A DNA stretch of 64,000 nt from Gluconobacter sphaericus NBRC 12467 (GCF_006539125.1 NZ_BJMK01000001.1:372001-436000), one strand, 5' to 3'; positions 24,976-36,039 are shown, counted from the stretch's first letter. The notes: generated from the sequence alone by a model not told the origin. Numbers and translations are program-made.

Positions 24976-26058
24976 TCAGAGGTGGCGGGTTTCCTGCCCT
25001 TCGCGCCAGCGCGGAATATTGACGGCAAGCCAGCGGCGCAGGGCCAGGGTGGCACCCAGGTCCGGAACCGTTCGTGACAGGAACGGCGCAGCGTTTTCGC
25101 CGGTTGCCAGCTTGAAATGATGCAGATCGGCCCATCGGCGTACACCCGTATCAGCAGAGGTGGCCGCGCAGGCATGGCTCCATTGCGTGACGATTTCGGG
25201 TGGTGTCAGCATGGGAAGAGCGATGGCCATGGCTGTGTCGGCAGCGGCGGAGACGGCCTGCCACGCATGATAGAACGGCCCTTCGGGGGCTCGGTGTCGG
25301 GCCTGCTGATAGGCTTCCAGAAAATTGGGAATGGTCGTCGAATGCGTGTCGGTCAGGTCGCCGGTGTAATAGATCGCGCTCGTGCCTTCTGGCAGGTTGG
25401 CGAGGACGTCATCAAGCGGTCGGTCGAGCGTGTAAGGAGAAATCTGAACAGCATCGACGGTACCCTCATGCAGGGCTGACAGGGCGTTCGATGAATCGAC
25501 ATAGCCGGACACGGGAATGGGGCGCAGGCCGAGGAGGGAGAGCCCCATCAGGGCGTTCAGTTCCGGGCCGTCGATATGCGAAACCGCGAGGCGGACCGGA
25601 TGGTCGTGGAAGAAGCCCGTCAGGCGGCTGCGCAGGGTCTTGTGCAGTTCCGCGCGCGCGATGACGACGGTTGTGGTGGAGGCCACGAGGACCGGGATCC
25701 AGCGACCGAAATCGTAATGGACGCGGGAATCACCGGTCAGGGACGCGAGCAGTGTGGCACCGGGAAGGGCCAGGGCGGTGTTGCCGTCAGGCGCGCTGTT
25801 AGCGTCGAACAGGTTGGCGGCACGGACGCCGTCCTGTCCGATGTCGGGTGTTAGTTCGAGTGGTGTCTCCAGCCCCAGGGCGTGGGACAGGGGGCCGCTT
25901 GCGAGTTCGGCAAACTGTCCTGGGGTGGAGGCGAGCGTGCCGCCCAGAAGGAGCTTGACATCCGTCAGGGTGCCGGCCCGTGCAGGGATATGCGTGGAGG
26001 AAGCGGCTCCAGTCAGAGCCGCCAGCCCCTTCAGGGCTGCACGTCGGGTCAGTCTCAC
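24976..26058 (-). CDS. Tat-exported periplasmic solute-binding-like protein (TctC-like)
   Basis: 360 residues. The N-terminus '[21 protein letters not shown]' carries a twin-arginine signal. The mature part has the look of Bug/TctC tripartite-tricarboxylate receptors ('[17 protein letters not shown]', '[13 protein letters not shown]', '[23 protein letters not shown]', '[13 protein letters not shown]'), although the ligand-binding motifs are not clear enough to name a ligand. No TctA/TctB transporter genes are adjacent. It overlaps the hemF stop by an ATGA and is co-transcribed with hemF. Confidence 0.6.
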   Translation of the reverse strand: MRLTRRAALKGLAALTGAASSTHIPARAGTLTDVKLLLGGTLASTPGQFAELASGPLSHALGLETPLELTPDIGQDGVRAANLFDANSAPDGNTALALPGATLLASLTGDSRVHYDFGRWIPVLVASTTTVVIARAELHKTLRSRLTGFFHDHPVRLAVSHIDGPELNALMGLSLLGLRPIPVSGYVDSSNALSALHEGTVDAVQISPYTLDRPLDDVLANLPEGTSAIYYTGDLTDTHSTTIPNFLEAYQQARHRAPEGPFYHAWQAVSAAADTAMAIALPMLTPPEIVTQWSHACAATSADTGVRRWADLHHFKLATGENAAPFLSRTVPDLGATLALRRWLAVNIPRWREGQETRHL

Positions 26059-26972
26059 GGCCAGCGGACTTCCGGCGGCATGCTCATGAGGATGGCTTCG
26101 GTGTTGCCGCCCGTTTTCAGACCGAACAACGTGCCGCGGTCATGTAGCAGGTTGAACTCGACGTAACGGCCGCGGCGAATAAGCTGGGCGTCACGGTCGA
26201 CTTCGGTCCAGGGGGTGAAGATGCGTCGGCGGACGATAGTCGGATAGGCGTCGTGGAAGGCCATGCCGACGTCTTTGGTGAAAGCGAAGTCCAGATCGAC
26301 GTCGCCGGTGTGGAACTGGTCGTAGAAGATGCCGCCAAGGCCGCGCGGTTCGTTGCGGTGGGAGAGGTGGAAATAGCGGTCACACCATTCCTTGAAGCGG
26401 GGATAATGCTCTGGGTCGTGGCGGTTGCAGGCGTCTTCGAAAGACTTGTGGAAATAGGCTGCGTCCGCCTGGGCTTCTGCGCTGTCGGGGAACATCGGGG
26501 TGATGTCGCCGCCGCCGCCGAACCAGCCTTTTGTCGTGACGATCATGCGCGTGTTGAAATGCGCGGCACTGACATGCGGGTTGCAGGGATGGGCGACGAG
26601 GGAGACACCGGTTGCGAAGAAGCGGGGGTCTTCGTCGGCGCCGGGAATGTTCTTGCGGAATTCGGGAGAGAATTCGCCCCAGACGGTCGAGACGTTGACT
26701 CCGACTTTTTCGAACACGCGGCCACGCATGACGGACATTACGCCGGCGCCGCCTTCGGGGCGGCTCCAGGCGGTGCGTTCGAAACGGCCCGGGGCTGTGC
26801 GGTCACGGAGGACCTGCGAGCCACCTTCAGCGGCTTCGTCTTCCAGTTTTTCGTAAGACGCGCAGATACGGTCGCGGAGGGTTTCGAACCAGGTTTGGGC
26901 GTCCTGCTTGAGGGCGTCGTGAGGTACGTCTGGACGAACGGTTTCGGCGAAACCGGGGCTGATCTGGTCCAT
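26055..26972 (-). CDS. hemF: Oxygen-dependent coproporphyrinogen-III oxidase
   Basis: 305 residues. It decarboxylates coproporphyrinogen III to protoporphyrinogen IX with oxygen. The family blocks are '[29 protein letters not shown]', '[25 protein letters not shown]', '[26 protein letters not shown]' and the C-terminal '[31 protein letters not shown]'. It is the first gene of a leftward pair with the Tat-exported binding protein. Together with hemC and hemD it places three heme-pathway genes in this window. Confidence 0.97.
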   Translation of the reverse strand: MDQISPGFAETVRPDVPHDALKQDAQTWFETLRDRICASYEKLEDEAAEGGSQVLRDRTAPGRFERTAWSRPEGGAGVMSVMRGRVFEKVGVNVSTVWGEFSPEFRKNIPGADEDPRFFATGVSLVAHPCNPHVSAAHFNTRMIVTTKGWFGGGGDITPMFPDSAEAQADAAYFHKSFEDACNRHDPEHYPRFKEWCDRYFHLSHRNEPRGLGGIFYDQFHTGDVDLDFAFTKDVGMAFHDAYPTIVRRRIFTPWTEVDRDAQLIRRGRYVEFNLLHDRGTLFGLKTGGNTEAILMSMPPEVRWP

Positions 26973-27246
26973 TTTTTCTTCCCCCGTCTATACAGGACAA
27001 AACTTTGTTACGCGCAGTGTCCTAGCAAATCGCGCCGCTGACGAACAGTTGGCTGATGCATGCCTGACGGTGATCCGTGGCGGGACGATGGCGCAAAGAC
27101 GTTTTCATTTCGTAAAAATGCGCCTGTTTTGTGAAAAAGTTTCTCTTGGAATGCTCAGGCGCAGGCTGGGGGTTCCAAGGCTTGCGTATCGGGCCGTCTC
27201 GTGGTCCAGAACGGGCGAGCAGTTCAATCAGCAATCAGGAACAGAC

Positions 27247-28137
27247 ATGTCTTCAGAACAGGAAATCCAGCCCGTCATCGGTGTGATCGGTGGCTCGGGG
27301 CTGTATGACATTGACGGACTCGAGAACAAGGAATGGCGCCGGGTAGAAACACCCTGGGGCGAGCCGTCGGACGAACTGCTGTTCGGCACGTTTGAAGGTG
27401 TGCAGTGTGTGTTTTTGCCGCGTCACGGGCGGGGACATCCTATTCCGCCGTCGCGCCTGAACTTCCGCGCCAATATCGACGCGCTCAAGCGTGCCGGAGT
27501 CACGGATATTCTGTCGCTTTCGGCTGTAGGGTCGCTCAAGGAAGAGCTGCCGCCGGGGCATTTTGTGCTGGTGGATCAGTTCATCGACCGTAGTTTCGCA
27601 CGGGAAAAGAGCTTTTTCGATACGGGCTGTGTGGCGCATGTCGGCATGGCGGACCCCGTTTCGGCGCGTGTGCTGGATGTGGTGCAGGGCGAGGCTGAGA
27701 CGCTCGGCATTCCGGTAACGCGGGGCGGAACGTATCTGGTGATGGAAGGGCCGCAGTTTTCTACGCGGGCTGAGAGCGAGTTGTACCGTTCCTGGGGCTG
27801 TTCGGTCGTGGGCATGACGAACATGCCTGAAGCCAAACTCGCGCGGGAAGCGGAGATGAACTACGCGACCGTTGCCATGGTTACGGATTTCGACTGCTGG
27901 CACAGCGACCATGACAGTGTGACGGTTGAGGCTGTTGTGAAGGTCATGACGGGAAATGCGGAGAATGCGCGTCGCCTGGTGAAGGCAGTTATTCCGGTGC
28001 TTGGAAAGAAGCGGCCGGTGGATGCGAGCGCCGAGCGGGCGCTGGATCATGCAATCATTACGGCACCTGCCGCGCGTGATCCGAAGCTGGTGGCAAAGCT
28101 CGATGCTGTGGCAGGGCGTGTTCTGAAGCAGGGCTAA
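27247..28137 (+). CDS. mtnP: S-methyl-5'-thioadenosine phosphorylase
   Basis: 296 residues from MSSEQEIQPVIGVIGGSGLYD, with AGGA nine bases before the ATG; an open frame upstream is rejected as non-conserved. Motifs are 'FLPRHGRGHPIPPSRLNFRANIDALK', 'GTYLVMEGPQFSTRAESELYRSWGCSVVGMTNMPEAKLAREAEM' (purine-nucleoside phosphorylase type 2 signature) and 'VTDFDCWH'. It phosphorolyses methylthioadenosine to adenine and methylthioribose-1-phosphate for methionine salvage. Other mtn genes are not in the window. Confidence 0.95.
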   Translation: MSSEQEIQPVIGVIGGSGLYDIDGLENKEWRRVETPWGEPSDELLFGTFEGVQCVFLPRHGRGHPIPPSRLNFRANIDALKRAGVTDILSLSAVGSLKEELPPGHFVLVDQFIDRSFAREKSFFDTGCVAHVGMADPVSARVLDVVQGEAETLGIPVTRGGTYLVMEGPQFSTRAESELYRSWGCSVVGMTNMPEAKLAREAEMNYATVAMVTDFDCWHSDHDSVTVEAVVKVMTGNAENARRLVKAVIPVLGKKRPVDASAERALDHAIITAPAARDPKLVAKLDAVAGRVLKQG

Positions 28138-28146
28138 AACCCTGAA

Positions 28147-28175
28147 CGCCGCGCCGGCGTAAAGCGGGCGCGGCG
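28147..28175. repeat. GC-rich 9-bp inverted repeat between convergent genes
   Basis: CGCCGCGCC and GGCGCGGCG flank an 11-base loop between the mtnP stop and the convergent DUF2934 stop. There is no T-run, so it may be a bidirectional transcription-pausing or Rho-assisted end. Confidence 0.35.
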
Positions 28176-28186
28176 AATATCATTGA

Positions 28187-28450
28187 TCAGTCGAAATTAT
28201 GATTCGGATCTGCGTTCAGGTCGATGCCTGCACGCGCATCGTCGATTTCAACACCGTCGAGCTCCGGTGGCGGCAGGTCCTTGACCGGAGTGCCCTGTGG
28301 GACGCCCTTGATGGCGATCAGGTCGGTGGCCTTTTCGAGGTAGCCTTCGGGGCCGCAGGCCGGCTTTCCGTCTGCTTCCCACAGGAGGCGCGCCTCGTGG
28401 CGGATTGCTGCGTCGCGCTTCGGATCGTCTTTGAGCGGATTGCTGCTCAT
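28187..28450 (-). CDS. DUF2934 domain protein (87 aa)
   Basis: Starts at MSSNPLKDD; the longer frame upstream is antisense to the SDR gene. 'RDAAIRHEARLLWEADGKPACGPEGYLEKATDLI' matches the short DUF2934 motif (ER..eLWe.eGrP.g.dlehWl.Ae). It ends with an acidic tail. One base separates it from the SDR gene, so the two are co-transcribed. Function unknown; small DUF2934 proteins are often stress-associated. Confidence 0.75.
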   Translation of the reverse strand: MSSNPLKDDPKRDAAIRHEARLLWEADGKPACGPEGYLEKATDLIAIKGVPQGTPVKDLPPPELDGVEIDDARAGIDLNADPNHNFD

Positions 28451-28451
28451 C

Positions 28452-29198
28452 TTAGAACTCCTGTCTGGTCGGGCGCAGGACGATTTCATTGATGTCCACG
28501 TCGTCAGGCTGTGAAATGGCGAAGGCGATGGCACGGGCCACTGAGTCCGCCGGGATCGCCATCTTATAGAATTCTTCCACGGTTTTGCGACTGTCTGTGT
28601 CACCGCTTCCGGACTTGAGTTCACTCTCGACTGCGCCGGGCTCGATGGAGGTGACGCGGAAGGTGTTTCCTGCTTCCTGTCGCAGGCCTTCGCTGATGGC
28701 ACGGACGGCGAATTTCGTGCCGGAATAGACGGTGCCACCCGGAGCAAAGACCTTCAGGCCAGCGACGGAAGACAGGTTAATGACGTGTCCGGATTTCTGT
28801 CTTTCGAACACCGGCAGGGCAGCGGCAATGCCGTAGAGCACGCCCTTGATGTTGATGTCGATCATCCGGTCCCATTCATCGACCATCAGCTTCTGGATGG
28901 GGGCGATGGCCATGAGGCCGGCATTGTTCACCAGAACGTCCAGACGGCCGAAATCACGGGTGACGGCGGCGACGGTCTCTTCGACCTCGGAGCGTTTCGT
29001 GACATCGAGCGTATAGGCGCGGGCGGTCTGGCCCTGTGCCGAGAGTTCGGAGACGATTTCGTCCAGCCGGTCACGGCGACGGGCGGAGATGGCCACCTTT
29101 GCGCCCAGGGCTGCGAGATGACGGGCCGTGGCCTCGCCAAGTCCGGAACTGCCGCCCGTGATGAGGACGACTTTTCCGGCGATGTTGTTCGTGGTCAT
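28452..29198 (-). CDS. Short-chain dehydrogenase/reductase (SDR)
   Basis: 248 residues, classical SDR. The cofactor motif is 'VVLITGGSSGLGEATARHL', with 'ISARRRDRL' after beta-2 suggesting NADP preference. 'NNAGLM' is present, and the catalytic Ser/Tyr/Lys lie in 'INLSSVAGLKVFAPGGTVYSGTK'. 'IEPGAVESEL' follows the active site. It resembles the YdfG/3-hydroxyacid-dehydrogenase group; substrate cannot be named. It lies 7 bp downstream of the dienelactone-hydrolase gene and 1 bp before the DUF2934 gene. Confidence 0.88.
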   Translation of the reverse strand: MTTNNIAGKVVLITGGSSGLGEATARHLAALGAKVAISARRRDRLDEIVSELSAQGQTARAYTLDVTKRSEVEETVAAVTRDFGRLDVLVNNAGLMAIAPIQKLMVDEWDRMIDINIKGVLYGIAAALPVFERQKSGHVINLSSVAGLKVFAPGGTVYSGTKFAVRAISEGLRQEAGNTFRVTSIEPGAVESELKSGSGDTDSRKTVEEFYKMAIPADSVARAIAFAISQPDDVDINEIVLRPTRQEF

Positions 29199-29205
29199 GG
29201 TGGGC

Positions 29206-29931
29206 TCACTTCTGTTCGAGATGAGACTTCAGGAAACCGATGCTGCGGGACCAGGCGAGGTCGCGGGCATCACGGTTAAAGCTAGGGCGCTCGGGGCAGC
29301 CGAAGCCGTGACCGGCGTCGTCATAAACATATTCCTCGACTTCAGGTCGGGCGTCGCGGATCTTCTGGATCTCAGTGTGGGGGATGGAGGAGTCTTCGCC
29401 GCCGAAATGCAACTCGACCGGGCAGTGCGGTGCGGTTTCGACATGGTTGCCGATGCTGCCGCCATACCAGCTTACGGCCGCATCTACGTTGTGCGTGCGG
29501 GTGGCGGTGAGCCAGGCGAGCAGGCCGCCCCAGCAGAAACCAATGATGCCGACTTTCTTGTGGCCGGCGTCGCGCAGGGCTTTTGCGCAGGCAGCGATGT
29601 CGGCGAGGGTCTTGTCGGACGGGATCTTGCTGCGCAGTTCGAGGCCTTCGGTCACGCCGGCCTGTGTATATTCCAGAACGACGTCGGGTTTGACGCGATC
29701 GAAGGCGGCTGGGGCCAGAACGTGGAAGCCTTCAGCTGCGAAGTCGTGACAGACGTTGCGGATATGGGAGGTGAGGCCGAAAATTTCCTGAACGACGATG
29801 ACGGCAAAGGGCGACTCCGCGGAGCCGGCTTCCCAGGCCTTGAAGCTGTGGCCATCGGCTGCTGTCAGGCTGATCATGTGACCATTAGCGCTGGAAGCAG
29901 GGGTTTTGTTGTCCGAGGGGCTGTGTTTCAT
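29206..29931 (-). CDS. Dienelactone hydrolase family protein
   Basis: 241 residues. The nucleophile is Cys in 'KVGIIGFCWGGLLAWLTA' (GxCxGG, the DLH signature) and Asp and His lie in 'VYDDAGHGFGCPERPSF' towards the C-terminus. 'VIVVQEIFGLTSHIRNVCHDFAAEGFHVLAP' is the N-terminal strand-helix pair with the conserved Glu. Cytoplasmic; chromosomal DLH proteins of this type hydrolyse lactones or esters of uncertain identity. First gene of a leftward trio with the SDR and DUF2934 genes. Confidence 0.9.
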   Translation of the reverse strand: MKHSPSDNKTPASSANGHMISLTAADGHSFKAWEAGSAESPFAVIVVQEIFGLTSHIRNVCHDFAAEGFHVLAPAAFDRVKPDVVLEYTQAGVTEGLELRSKIPSDKTLADIAACAKALRDAGHKKVGIIGFCWGGLLAWLTATRTHNVDAAVSWYGGSIGNHVETAPHCPVELHFGGEDSSIPHTEIQKIRDARPEVEEYVYDDAGHGFGCPERPSFNRDARDLAWSRSIGFLKSHLEQK

Positions 29932-29973
29932 GTCTGTGTATCCAGTCTTGTAATGCCCGGAAGGCCATGAGCC

Positions 29974-30180
29974 ATGAGCGACGTCATCAATCTCCGTCGG
30001 GAACGCAAACGCCGCAAGAGCCTAGAGGATGCGAAGGTCGCCGATGCGAACCGCCGTCTGTACGGTCGGACCAAGGGACAGAAGGCGGCTGAAACGCTTG
30101 AGAAACAGCGGATGCAGGCGCTTCTCGACGGGCGCAGACTTTCTCCCGGAGCACCTTCGGACGAAAGCGAGAAACCTTGA
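29974..30180 (+). CDS. DUF4169 family protein (68 aa)
   Basis: 'MSDVINLRRERKRRKSLEDAKVADANRRLYGRTKGQKAAE' fits DUF4169, small very basic alphaproteobacterial proteins of unknown function whose conserved core is N-terminal NLR..RK and GRTK. Probably helical and nucleic-acid or ribosome associated, but that is only inferred from charge. The groESL -35 box overlaps its stop codon. Confidence 0.75.
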   Translation: MSDVINLRRERKRRKSLEDAKVADANRRLYGRTKGQKAAETLEKQRMQALLDGRRLSPGAPSDESEKP

Positions 30181-30205
30181 CGCAGAGGGTGGGGACGATT
30201 ATGTC
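30177..30205 (+). promoter_or_regulatory. Probable sigma-70 type promoter of groESL
   Basis: TTGACG (30177-30182) and TATGTC (30200-30205) are spaced by 17 bases, and the CIRCE operator begins 2 bp downstream, the arrangement usual for HrcA-controlled groESL. The -10 box is weak (3/6). Confidence 0.5.
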
Positions 30206-30206
30206 T

Positions 30207-30233
30207 TTGGCACTCTCTGTGTGAGAGTGCCAA
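30207..30233 (+). promoter_or_regulatory. CIRCE operator (HrcA binding site)
   Basis: TTGGCACTC and GAGTGCCAA separated by nine bases. The CIRCE consensus is TTAGCACTC-N9-GAGTGCTAA; one symmetrical change per arm keeps the palindrome perfect. It should bind the HrcA repressor, giving heat-inducible groESL. hrcA is not in the window. Confidence 0.93.
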
Positions 30234-30310
30234 AATGCACTGCAGTCATTGAGTGCAGCAACCCGGTCACGCTGCTTTGTACAAGGGTGTGGCCATAAAT
30301 GGAGCGATCC

Positions 30311-30601
30311 ATGACGAAGTTTCGTCCCCTTCATGACCGCGTGGTGGTCCGTCGCCTGACGGGCGAAGAGAAGACCGCTGGCGGCATTATCATTCCTGAC
30401 ACAGCCAAGGACAAGCCGACCGAAGGCGAAGTCGTTTCCGTTGGTCCGGGTGCCCGCAATGAGCAGGGCCAGATCGTGGCTCTGGACGTCAAGGCTGGTG
30501 ACAAGGTGCTGTTCGGCAAGTGGTCCGGCACCGAGGTCAAGATCGACGGCGAAGAGCTGCTGATCATGAAAGAGAGCGACATCATGGGTGTGATCGGCTG
30601 A
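30311..30601 (+). CDS. groES: Co-chaperonin GroES
   Basis: 96 residues starting [19 protein letters not shown] six bases before the ATG decides against the ATG at 30299, which overlaps it. The mobile loop lies in '[24 protein letters not shown]' and the C-terminal strand reads '[17 protein letters not shown]'. It forms the heptameric lid of GroEL. First gene of the groESL operon, 50 bp before groEL, under the CIRCE element. Confidence 0.98.
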   Translation: MTKFRPLHDRVVVRRLTGEEKTAGGIIIPDTAKDKPTEGEVVSVGPGARNEQGQIVALDVKAGDKVLFGKWSGTEVKIDGEELLIMKESDIMGVIG

Positions 30602-30627
30602 TTAGCCGTCCCCGTTTCCTCTCGTAA

Positions 30628-32292
<1,665 letters not shown>

Positions 32293-32305
32293 TCGAAGTT
32301 CGGTC

Positions 32306-32341
32306 TTTCCTCCATTTCTTCCAGGGAAGGGATGGAGGAAA
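32306..32341 (+). other. Hairpin after groEL
   Basis: TTTCCTCCAT pairs exactly with ATGGAGGAAA, with a nested CTTCC/GGAAG, 13 bp after the stop and just upstream of the terminator. It may protect the mRNA 3' end. Confidence 0.4.
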
Positions 32342-32354
32342 CTCTGTTTGTTGT

Positions 32355-32392
32355 AAAAAAGCCTCTGGCCTGCGGGTCAGAGGCTTTTTTTT
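32355..32392 (+). terminator. Rho-independent terminator of groESL
   Basis: AAAAAAGCCTCTG pairs with CAGAGGCTTTTTT around a 10-base loop, ending in eight T. Confidence 0.92.
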
Positions 32393-32573
32393 GTCTATTT
32401 AGTTGCTGAAAGATAACGAAAAAAAACAGGTGTGGGGCATAACTGTTGCGTAGAGATCACATGTTGCACCCAAGTGCTCCGTAAAAGCATGGCTGGTATG
32501 TATTTTTCGTGACAGTAACGCTCTGAGATCTTTAGAGAGGGTTCATTATTCTTTTGAAGGATCTTGTTCTTTG

Positions 32574-35525
32574 ATGAGCACATCTCGTCGCCATCTGTTG
32601 CTGTGTGCATCAATTCTCGGAGTTGGCACCCTGTCCGGGACGGCTTTTGCTGATTCCTCGATGCAGCCGGAACACCGTTCCCACACGGCTGTGCATCACA
32701 AGGCTTCCACGTCGACGGTTGCCCCCCGGAGTGCATCGGCCGCTGTTACTGCTCCTGTCGCCACGACCGCGCCGATTTCCTCCAGCCGTCGTCGTGCTGC
32801 GCTTCTTGAGGCACAGGGTGTCTCGGGTGGAACCGAGCGGATGGTTGTTACGGGATCGGCTCTGGCCTCCTCGAATAACCAGAATGCCAACCCCGTTCAG
32901 ATCGTGACGGCGAAGCAGATCCAGCAGACGGGTGCTACGACGCTCAGTGATTTCTTCGCGCGTATTCCGTCCATCGGTGGGACAGGGTCAAACAACGCGG
33001 AAACCAACGGTACGGGCGGTGCGTCCTGCACAGACATCCGTAACCTTGGCTCCAACCGCGTACTGGTCCTGATCGATGGCAAGCGTGCCACGCTGAATGG
33101 TCAGACGAACTGCATCGATCTGAACGCGCTGCCGGTCCAGCAGATCGCCAGCGTCGAAATCCTGAAGGATGGCGGTTCCGAACTGTATGGCGCGGATGCG
33201 GTGTCGGGCGTCATCAACATCAAGATGCGTCATAACCTCTCGGATGGAAACATTACGGTCCGTGGTGGCATTACCGGGCAGGGCGACAACGATACGGGCA
33301 TGATCTCCGCCTACAAGGGCTGGAATTTTGATCATGACAAGGGCAACCTAACGCTGTTCGGTCAGTACATGACCCAGGGTGGTGTACTGCAGCGTAACCG
33401 CAGCTGGGCCAACCCGGTTCAGCTGTCCGATAATCCGGTGGGTTCGGGTGGAGAGTCCTTCGGATCCGGTTATTCCAACTATACGCATGTTCAGAACGCA
33501 TCTGGCCTGAACGCTGCTGTTGCGCCGGATGGCAAGACGGTGAGCAGCTGGGGTACGAACGACCGTTATGACTATGGTCGGCATCAGAGCCTGCTCAACC
33601 AGCTTCAGGATGCCAGCCTCTCGGGTGATTTCCACTACGAGTTCAACCGGCATGCCAACCTGTACTCCAATGTGATGTACTCGCATCGGACCAGTTCGAC
33701 TTATATGGCAGCCGAGCCGTTTGACGGTTCTGTCCAGCCCAGCACGCTGCCGTCCGTTCTGACCATACCGGCCAATGATCCGAATAATCCGTTCGGTCAG
33801 GACGTGGACATCACAAAGCGTCTGACGGAACTCGGGGATCGCCGCGACGAGAACGCCACCGACACGGTCACGGCCAAGGTGGGTGTGAATGGTGAGATTG
33901 CTTACGGCTGGAATTACGACCTGTCGTATACTTACGGTTCCAACATGTCGACGGATCATCTGGAGAACGTGGGGTCGTACACGAAGCTGCTGAACGCCTA
34001 TGGTCTACAGCAGGTTGACCCGTCCAGCGCGACGAGTGCTCTGGTTTATAATCCGTCGGTCTGCCCGTCTTTCGGGTGCAGCAATCCGTTCGGGACGATG
34101 GGCAGCCAGGCTGCATCCTACGTCAACTACAACACGAACACGCATTCGCATTACCAGCTTCGTGACTGGAATCTGCGCATCAACAACAACCACGTGACGA
34201 CGATGCCTTGGAAGGGCGGCGGCGATCTGGGTATTGCGGTGGGCTTCGAGCATCGCGGCGAGCAGCTGACCAACACGCCTGACGAACTGATCAGTAGCGG
34301 TCAGAGCCTGACCAATACGGTTCTGCCGACCAGCGGTGGATTCGACGTGACGGAAGGTTATGCGGAAGCCAAGGCGACGCTGCTGAAGAACGTCTTCCTT
34401 GCGAAGGATCTGACGGTTGACGTACAGGGTCGTGCGTCTGGTTACAGCACGACGTCGGACACGGCGAAGAACTGGAAGGCGTCCATTAACTGGGCTCCGA
34501 CGCAGGATATCCGCTTCCGTGGTACGATCGGCACGTCCTATCGTCAGCCGAATGTCTATGAACTGTATGGCGGCCAGTCGCTCAGCTACAACCTTGCCAA
34601 CGATCCGTGCGATGCGGGGCAGGTCGGCACCTATGGTGCTGCTGCGGCGACGGTTGCTGCAACCTGCGCGAAGCAGGGCATTAACACCTCCACGTTCCAT
34701 CAGTCCGGTACGGGTCAGGTTCCGACGCTGGGTGGTGGTAATGCGCATCTGTCACCTGAGATCGGACGGACCTACACGTTCGGTACGATCATCACGCCGC
34801 GCTGGATCCCGAACCTCTCCATTTCCGGTGAGTTCTGGCACTATTCGATCAACCACACGATCAGCGCGCTTCCGACGCAGTATATTCTGGACGGATGCTA
34901 CACGGGCACCAACTCTTCGTTGTGCAATGCGATAAACCGTCTATCGAATGGCCAGATCAACACGGTGTCGGCCACGGATCAGAACACAGGCGCTCTGCAT
35001 GAAAGCGGTGTGGATTTTGATTTCGACTACCGTATCCGCGTGGCACGTCATGATGTCCTCTCGGTATCCAACAATTTCCAGTACCTGCTGAACTACACGC
35101 AGCAGCTCGTTCCGGGTGGCGCGTTCACCAACTACACCGGTGCGCTGCTGTATGCCGGTGGTCCGAACAACGGCAATGCATCCTATGGCATTCCGCGCGT
35201 TCGTGATTATGCGACCTTCGGCTGGACCCATGGTGCGTTCACGGCGACTTATATGATGCAGTTCATTGGTGGGATGCGCTGGAACGATCAGACCGAGTTC
35301 CTGAACTCCACGACGGCTGGCCGTTACAAGACGCCGATGATGATCGAACAGGATCTGACGCTGGCTTATCGCTGGAAGAAGTGGAACTTCGAGAGCGGCA
35401 TCAACAACATCACCAACAAGAAGCCGCCGTTCGTGGCCAGTGGCGTGGATAACAGCGCCGGCGCGACGTATGGCAGCTTCTATCAGGGACGTTATTTCTT
35501 CCTGCAGGCCGGTCTGAATTTCTGA
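32574..35525 (+). CDS. TonB-dependent outer-membrane receptor
   Basis: About 983 residues from the ATG at 32574, with a signal peptide ('HLLLCASILGVGTLSGTAFA'). A low-complexity Ala/Thr/Ser linker (about residues 30-75) precedes the plug domain ('ERMVVTGSAL', 'NPVQIVTAKQIQQTGATTLSDFFARIPSI', 'RVLVLIDGKR', 'VASVEILKDGGSELYGADAVSGVINI' pattern). A long barrel follows, ending in Phe ('YFFLQAGLNF'). The barrel belongs to the large oligosaccharide/peptide-type TBDRs rather than classical siderophore ones, but the substrate is not evident and no ABC or FecR genes are adjacent. Followed by a strong terminator. Confidence 0.9.
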   Translation: MSTSRRHLLLCASILGVGTLSGTAFADSSMQPEHRSHTAVHHKASTSTVAPRSASAAVTAPVATTAPISSSRRRAALLEAQGVSGGTERMVVTGSALASSNNQNANPVQIVTAKQIQQTGATTLSDFFARIPSIGGTGSNNAETNGTGGASCTDIRNLGSNRVLVLIDGKRATLNGQTNCIDLNALPVQQIASVEILKDGGSELYGADAVSGVINIKMRHNLSDGNITVRGGITGQGDNDTGMISAYKGWNFDHDKGNLTLFGQYMTQGGVLQRNRSWANPVQLSDNPVGSGGESFGSGYSNYTHVQNASGLNAAVAPDGKTVSSWGTNDRYDYGRHQSLLNQLQDASLSGDFHYEFNRHANLYSNVMYSHRTSSTYMAAEPFDGSVQPSTLPSVLTIPANDPNNPFGQDVDITKRLTELGDRRDENATDTVTAKVGVNGEIAYGWNYDLSYTYGSNMSTDHLENVGSYTKLLNAYGLQQVDPSSATSALVYNPSVCPSFGCSNPFGTMGSQAASYVNYNTNTHSHYQLRDWNLRINNNHVTTMPWKGGGDLGIAVGFEHRGEQLTNTPDELISSGQSLTNTVLPTSGGFDVTEGYAEAKATLLKNVFLAKDLTVDVQGRASGYSTTSDTAKNWKASINWAPTQDIRFRGTIGTSYRQPNVYELYGGQSLSYNLANDPCDAGQVGTYGAAAATVAATCAKQGINTSTFHQSGTGQVPTLGGGNAHLSPEIGRTYTFGTIITPRWIPNLSISGEFWHYSINHTISALPTQYILDGCYTGTNSSLCNAINRLSNGQINTVSATDQNTGALHESGVDFDFDYRIRVARHDVLSVSNNFQYLLNYTQQLVPGGAFTNYTGALLYAGGPNNGNASYGIPRVRDYATFGWTHGAFTATYMMQFIGGMRWNDQTEFLNSTTAGRYKTPMMIEQDLTLAYRWKKWNFESGINNITNKKPPFVASGVDNSAGATYGSFYQGRYFFLQAGLNF

Positions 35526-35570
35526 CCCTGTCAGTCTGAAAAATGGCCTGGACCTTTCGGGGTCCTGAAG

Positions 35571-35604
35571 AGCCCCCGGCCTGTGTGGTCGGGGGCTTTT
35601 TTTT
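35571..35604 (+). terminator. Rho-independent terminator of the TonB receptor gene
   Basis: GCCCCCG pairs with CGGGGGC, with extra pairs at the base, followed by eight T, 46 bp after the stop. Confidence 0.92.
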
Positions 35605-35688
35605 GTGCGAATTTTTCGGGAGCGTACTTTCTTGATTGAGGGCCGGTAAAACCTGTCGAAATGGAACATGGGTCTCGGAGAGAGGCTC

Positions 35689-36039
35689 ATGAGCGGAAAT
35701 ATCGACGATCTTGCAGCGCGGATCAGGGAAGCCGAAGGCGGCCGTGAGCGCCTTCTGGAGAAGTTCACGGTGTTTTGCGCCCTGGCCTTTTCCTCGCCAG
35801 GAAGTGGTGTCACGCAGGTTAGAGCGGACGGTCGAGATCGAGGGTTTTTCCCTCGGTTTAAGACGCGGATTTTTAAGTTGCGCCGCGAGGACTTTATGGT
35901 CGTAGCCGGAATTGCGTATGAGGTCCGCTGCGTGGTCATCAGCCGTAAGCAGGTTCCTGTTCGAGACTGGACCGTGCAGTTGCGCCAGAAGATGCACGAG
36001 GCGGGACGGCGGTTCCGGGGTAGGCTATGGCGGGATTGA
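35689..36039 (+). CDS. Hypothetical protein (116 aa), doubtful
   Basis: A GAGAGAGG lies just before the ATG. The N-terminus 'MSGNIDDLAARIREAEGGRERLLEKF' looks like an amphipathic helix, and the rest is basic (many Arg/Lys) with no recognised motif. Competing open frames exist on both strands, so this may be spurious or a gene remnant. It is the best candidate in the 640 bp between the TonB receptor terminator and the helicase gene; nothing else in that interval (including 36040-36244) is supported. Confidence 0.3.
   Translation: MSGNIDDLAARIREAEGGRERLLEKFTVFCALAFSSPGSGVTQVRADGRDRGFFPRFKTRIFKLRREDFMVVAGIAYEVRCVVISRKQVPVRDWTVQLRQKMHEAGRRFRGRLWRD

Noticed and set aside
27049-27246. 66-codon N-terminal extension of mtnP
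   Set aside because: Not conserved in the family; a good ribosome-binding site precedes the ATG at 27247.
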